Positions 4,764 to 5,751 of a DNA stretch of 5,751 bases are shown piece after piece. Below the pieces are notes generated by a model. The model worked only from the letters and a program-made list of their open reading frames with translations. It was not told where the DNA came from and ran no database searches. Both the position numbers and the translations under genes were made by a program. This DNA is from Dehalococcoidia bacterium (GTDB taxonomy: Bacteria > Chloroflexota > Dehalococcoidia > JAUYDP01): positions 1 to 5,751 of the forward strand of contig JAUYDP010000376.1 of NCBI GenBank assembly GCA_030691805.1, given 5' to 3'. How positions within the stretch are numbered: position 1 is the stretch's first letter; every line of letters begins with the position of its first letter.

Positions 4764-5315
4764 ATGACTAAGCAAGTCCTCTTCGTCTGTGTGCACAACG
4801 CCGGCCGCAGCCAGATGGCGGAAGCCTTCTTCAACCGGCTGGCTGAGGAGCAGGGGCTAGCGTTGCGCGCCGAGTCGGCGGGCACCGAGCCTGGCGAGCA
4901 TGTGCATCCTGAAGTAGTGTCTGCAATGCAGGAGGTAGGCATTGACCTTTCGGCGAAGCGCCCAAGGCGCCCGACCAACATTATAGTGCAAGAAGCCGAC
5001 CGTGTGATCACTATGGGCTGCGCTCCAGATGCAGGCGCCTGTCCGGCGATCCTTTTCAGGAAAGTCGAGGACTGGGGCCTGCCGGACCCTCGCGGCCAGC
5101 GCGCCGATCGCGTCCGCGAGATACGAGACGGTCTCCTCGAAAGGGTGAGCCTTCTGCTGCACGAGATGAAGGGGGGACCCGATCAAGACCGGATCTATAG
5201 GGGCCGATTCCACTTCCAGGAAACTATGGACAAGTTCTCCGCTACCGTCTTACGGAGCTCGCCTTCTGTCGTTGGCGCCTCCGATAGCGACTGTGGTTGT
5301 AGCCGCAGCTCGTAG
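4764..5315 (+). CDS. arsC: Arsenate reductase, low-molecular-weight phosphatase (thioredoxin-coupled) type
   Basis: A 183-residue cytoplasmic enzyme that reduces arsenate to arsenite for export by Acr3. VLFVCVHNAGRSQMAEAFF (5-23) holds the CX5R phosphate/arsenate loop (C9...R15). SAGTEPGEHVHPEVV (38-52) is the conserved second region. MGCAPDAGACP (84-94) has C86 and C93, spaced as are Cys82 and Cys89 of Staphylococcus pI258 ArsC, so a thioredoxin-linked Cys relay is likely. EDWGLPDP (102-109) provides the catalytic Asp, D108. Family members are usually 130-140 residues. This one has about 40 extra C-terminal residues, ending DSDCGCSRSS with C177 and C179, whose role is unknown. The gene starts 6 bp after the acr3 stop, with AGAAGG close to the ATG, and is probably translationally coupled to acr3. 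It forms the third gene of the arsenic operon. Confidence 0.95.
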   Translation: MTKQVLFVCVHNAGRSQMAEAFFNRLAEEQGLALRAESAGTEPGEHVHPEVVSAMQEVGIDLSAKRPRRPTNIIVQEADRVITMGCAPDAGACPAILFRKVEDWGLPDPRGQRADRVREIRDGLLERVSLLLHEMKGGPDQDRIYRGRFHFQETMDKFSATVLRSSPSVVGASDSDCGCSRSS

Positions 5316-5371
5316 TACCGGCCAAAGGGGACGTTATTGTGAAAAGTCCCAATTGGACTATGCTTTCAAAT

Positions 5372-5377
5372 GGAGGG
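5372..5377 (+). promoter_or_regulatory. Ribosome binding site GGAGGG of the MtrA-like gene
   Basis: GGAGGG sits 7 nt before ATG 5385. An in-frame ATG at 5370 overlaps this site and would add only five residues, so 5385 is the better start. A weak promoter-like pair (TTGTGA at 5337-5342, TATGCT at 5359-5364, 16-bp spacer) lies just upstream and might give this gene independent expression. Confidence 0.6.
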
Positions 5378-5384
5378 TAATACT

Positions 5385-5751
5385 ATGCATAAAGTCAGAC
5401 CTGACGACGCCTATCCGCCCGAGCCCGGCTGCTACCTCGTAGGTAACCCGTATTCTCCCGTCGCTGTAGCGGTTCTCTTAGACGGGCCTTACAACGTCCG
5501 CCCTCCTACGGTGAAGGATGTACCACCGGAGATAGAAGCCCTGGTTAGAGCCGGACTTGAATACGGAGCAGCCTTATCCGGGACTTTGCAGACGGAAAAT
5601 ATCGGCATTGAGAAAATCATTTGTAATGTCGTTGCCAACCCTAACATCCGCTTCTTGATTTTATGCGGAAATGAAGTGCGTCAGTACAAGACGGGAGGTA
5701 CCCTCAAGGCGCTCTTTCAAAACGGGACAAACGACAAGCGTACCATAGTTG
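5385..5751 (+). CDS. MtrA-like protein (tetrahydromethanopterin S-methyltransferase subunit A family), 5' part
   Basis: The frame is open for 122 codons to the window end. GCYLVGNPYSPVAVAVLL (15-32) matches the start of MtrA (G-Y-V-V-G-D-P-x-S-P-V-A-V). LQTENIGIEKIICNVVANPN (68-87) and IRFLILCGNEV (88-98) match its central block almost word for word. In methanogens MtrA is the corrinoid-carrying subunit that moves a methyl group between tetrahydromethanopterin and coenzyme M. Bacterial homologues exist whose role I do not know. The segment between the two blocks is longer than in methanogen MtrA, with DGPYNVRPPTVKDVPPEIE inserted. Where methanogen MtrA has the His lower ligand of cobalt (pattern EVQGHITG), this protein reads EVRQYKTG, with Tyr101. 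So corrinoid binding may be altered or lost. It follows arsC by 69 bp on the same strand, but membership of the ars operon is unproven. No N-terminal membrane segment is seen. Confidence 0.82.
   Translation, partial: MHKVRPDDAYPPEPGCYLVGNPYSPVAVAVLLDGPYNVRPPTVKDVPPEIEALVRAGLEYGAALSGTLQTENIGIEKIICNVVANPNIRFLILCGNEVRQYKTGGTLKALFQNGTNDKRTIV

Noticed and set aside
4224..4796. Minus-strand 190-codon ORF across the acr3 end
   Set aside because: It is a shadow of acr3, low in hydrophobic order and rich in His, Arg and Gln; no start signals.
5322..5356. Rho-independent terminator after arsC
   Set aside because: GGGAC/GTCCC and CCAA/TTGG can pair with a 2x2 internal loop, but the stem is imperfect, the loop is 13 nt and no T run follows.

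Overview
The window (5,751 bp, plus strand only) reads as bacterial chromosome, probably from an uncultured lineage. The mix of succinyl-CoA ligase genes, a GxxExxY-family nuclease-fold protein, an Acr3-type arsenic operon and an MtrA-like corrinoid protein makes me think of Chloroflexota (Dehalococcoidia-like). That placement is inference from gene content only. All supported genes are on the plus strand.

Region 1 (1-2048) is a succinate-CoA ligase locus that has been split. The end of sucC (stop at 155) and an intact sucD (1176-2048) are about 1 kb apart, although these genes normally abut or overlap. The gap holds one gene for a GxxExxY/PDDEXK_3-type protein (461-892). It is bracketed by many copies of a short repeat built from the heptamer AACGGAT. 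Every copy left of the gene is in one orientation and every copy right of it is in the other. A two-copy module of about 40 bp forms near-perfect inverted repeats at 324-363 and 897-935, and the right-hand module is duplicated 204 bp further on. This looks like an inserted or amplified repeat cassette and is the most unusual structure in the window.

Region 2 (2049-3185) is decaying or sparse. It contains a wrecked MFS transporter (2093-2561: frameshift, internal deletion and in-frame stop), a small ORF for a possible one-pass membrane protein (2749-2934), and about 310 bp without a gene that includes a pyrimidine-rich stretch.

Region 3 (3186-5315) is a compact arsenic-resistance operon of arsR, acr3 and arsC. 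A TTGACA promoter overlaps a perfect 18-bp palindrome, the likely ArsR operator. This places the true arsR start at GTG 3245 rather than at the upstream ATG 3206. ArsR would release the operator on binding As(III). ArsC (low-molecular-weight phosphatase fold, thioredoxin-type cysteine triad) would reduce arsenate to arsenite, and Acr3 would export the arsenite. ArsR carries an extra C-terminal Cys pair, and ArsC has an unusual C-terminal tail ending near Cys-Gly-Cys.

Region 4 (5385-end) is the start of a gene resembling MtrA, the corrinoid subunit of methyl-tetrahydromethanopterin:CoM methyltransferase. It runs off the window. A Tyr appears to occupy the position of the corrinoid-ligating His of methanogen MtrA. 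It lies 69 bp behind arsC with its own good ribosome binding site, so its link to the arsenic operon is open.
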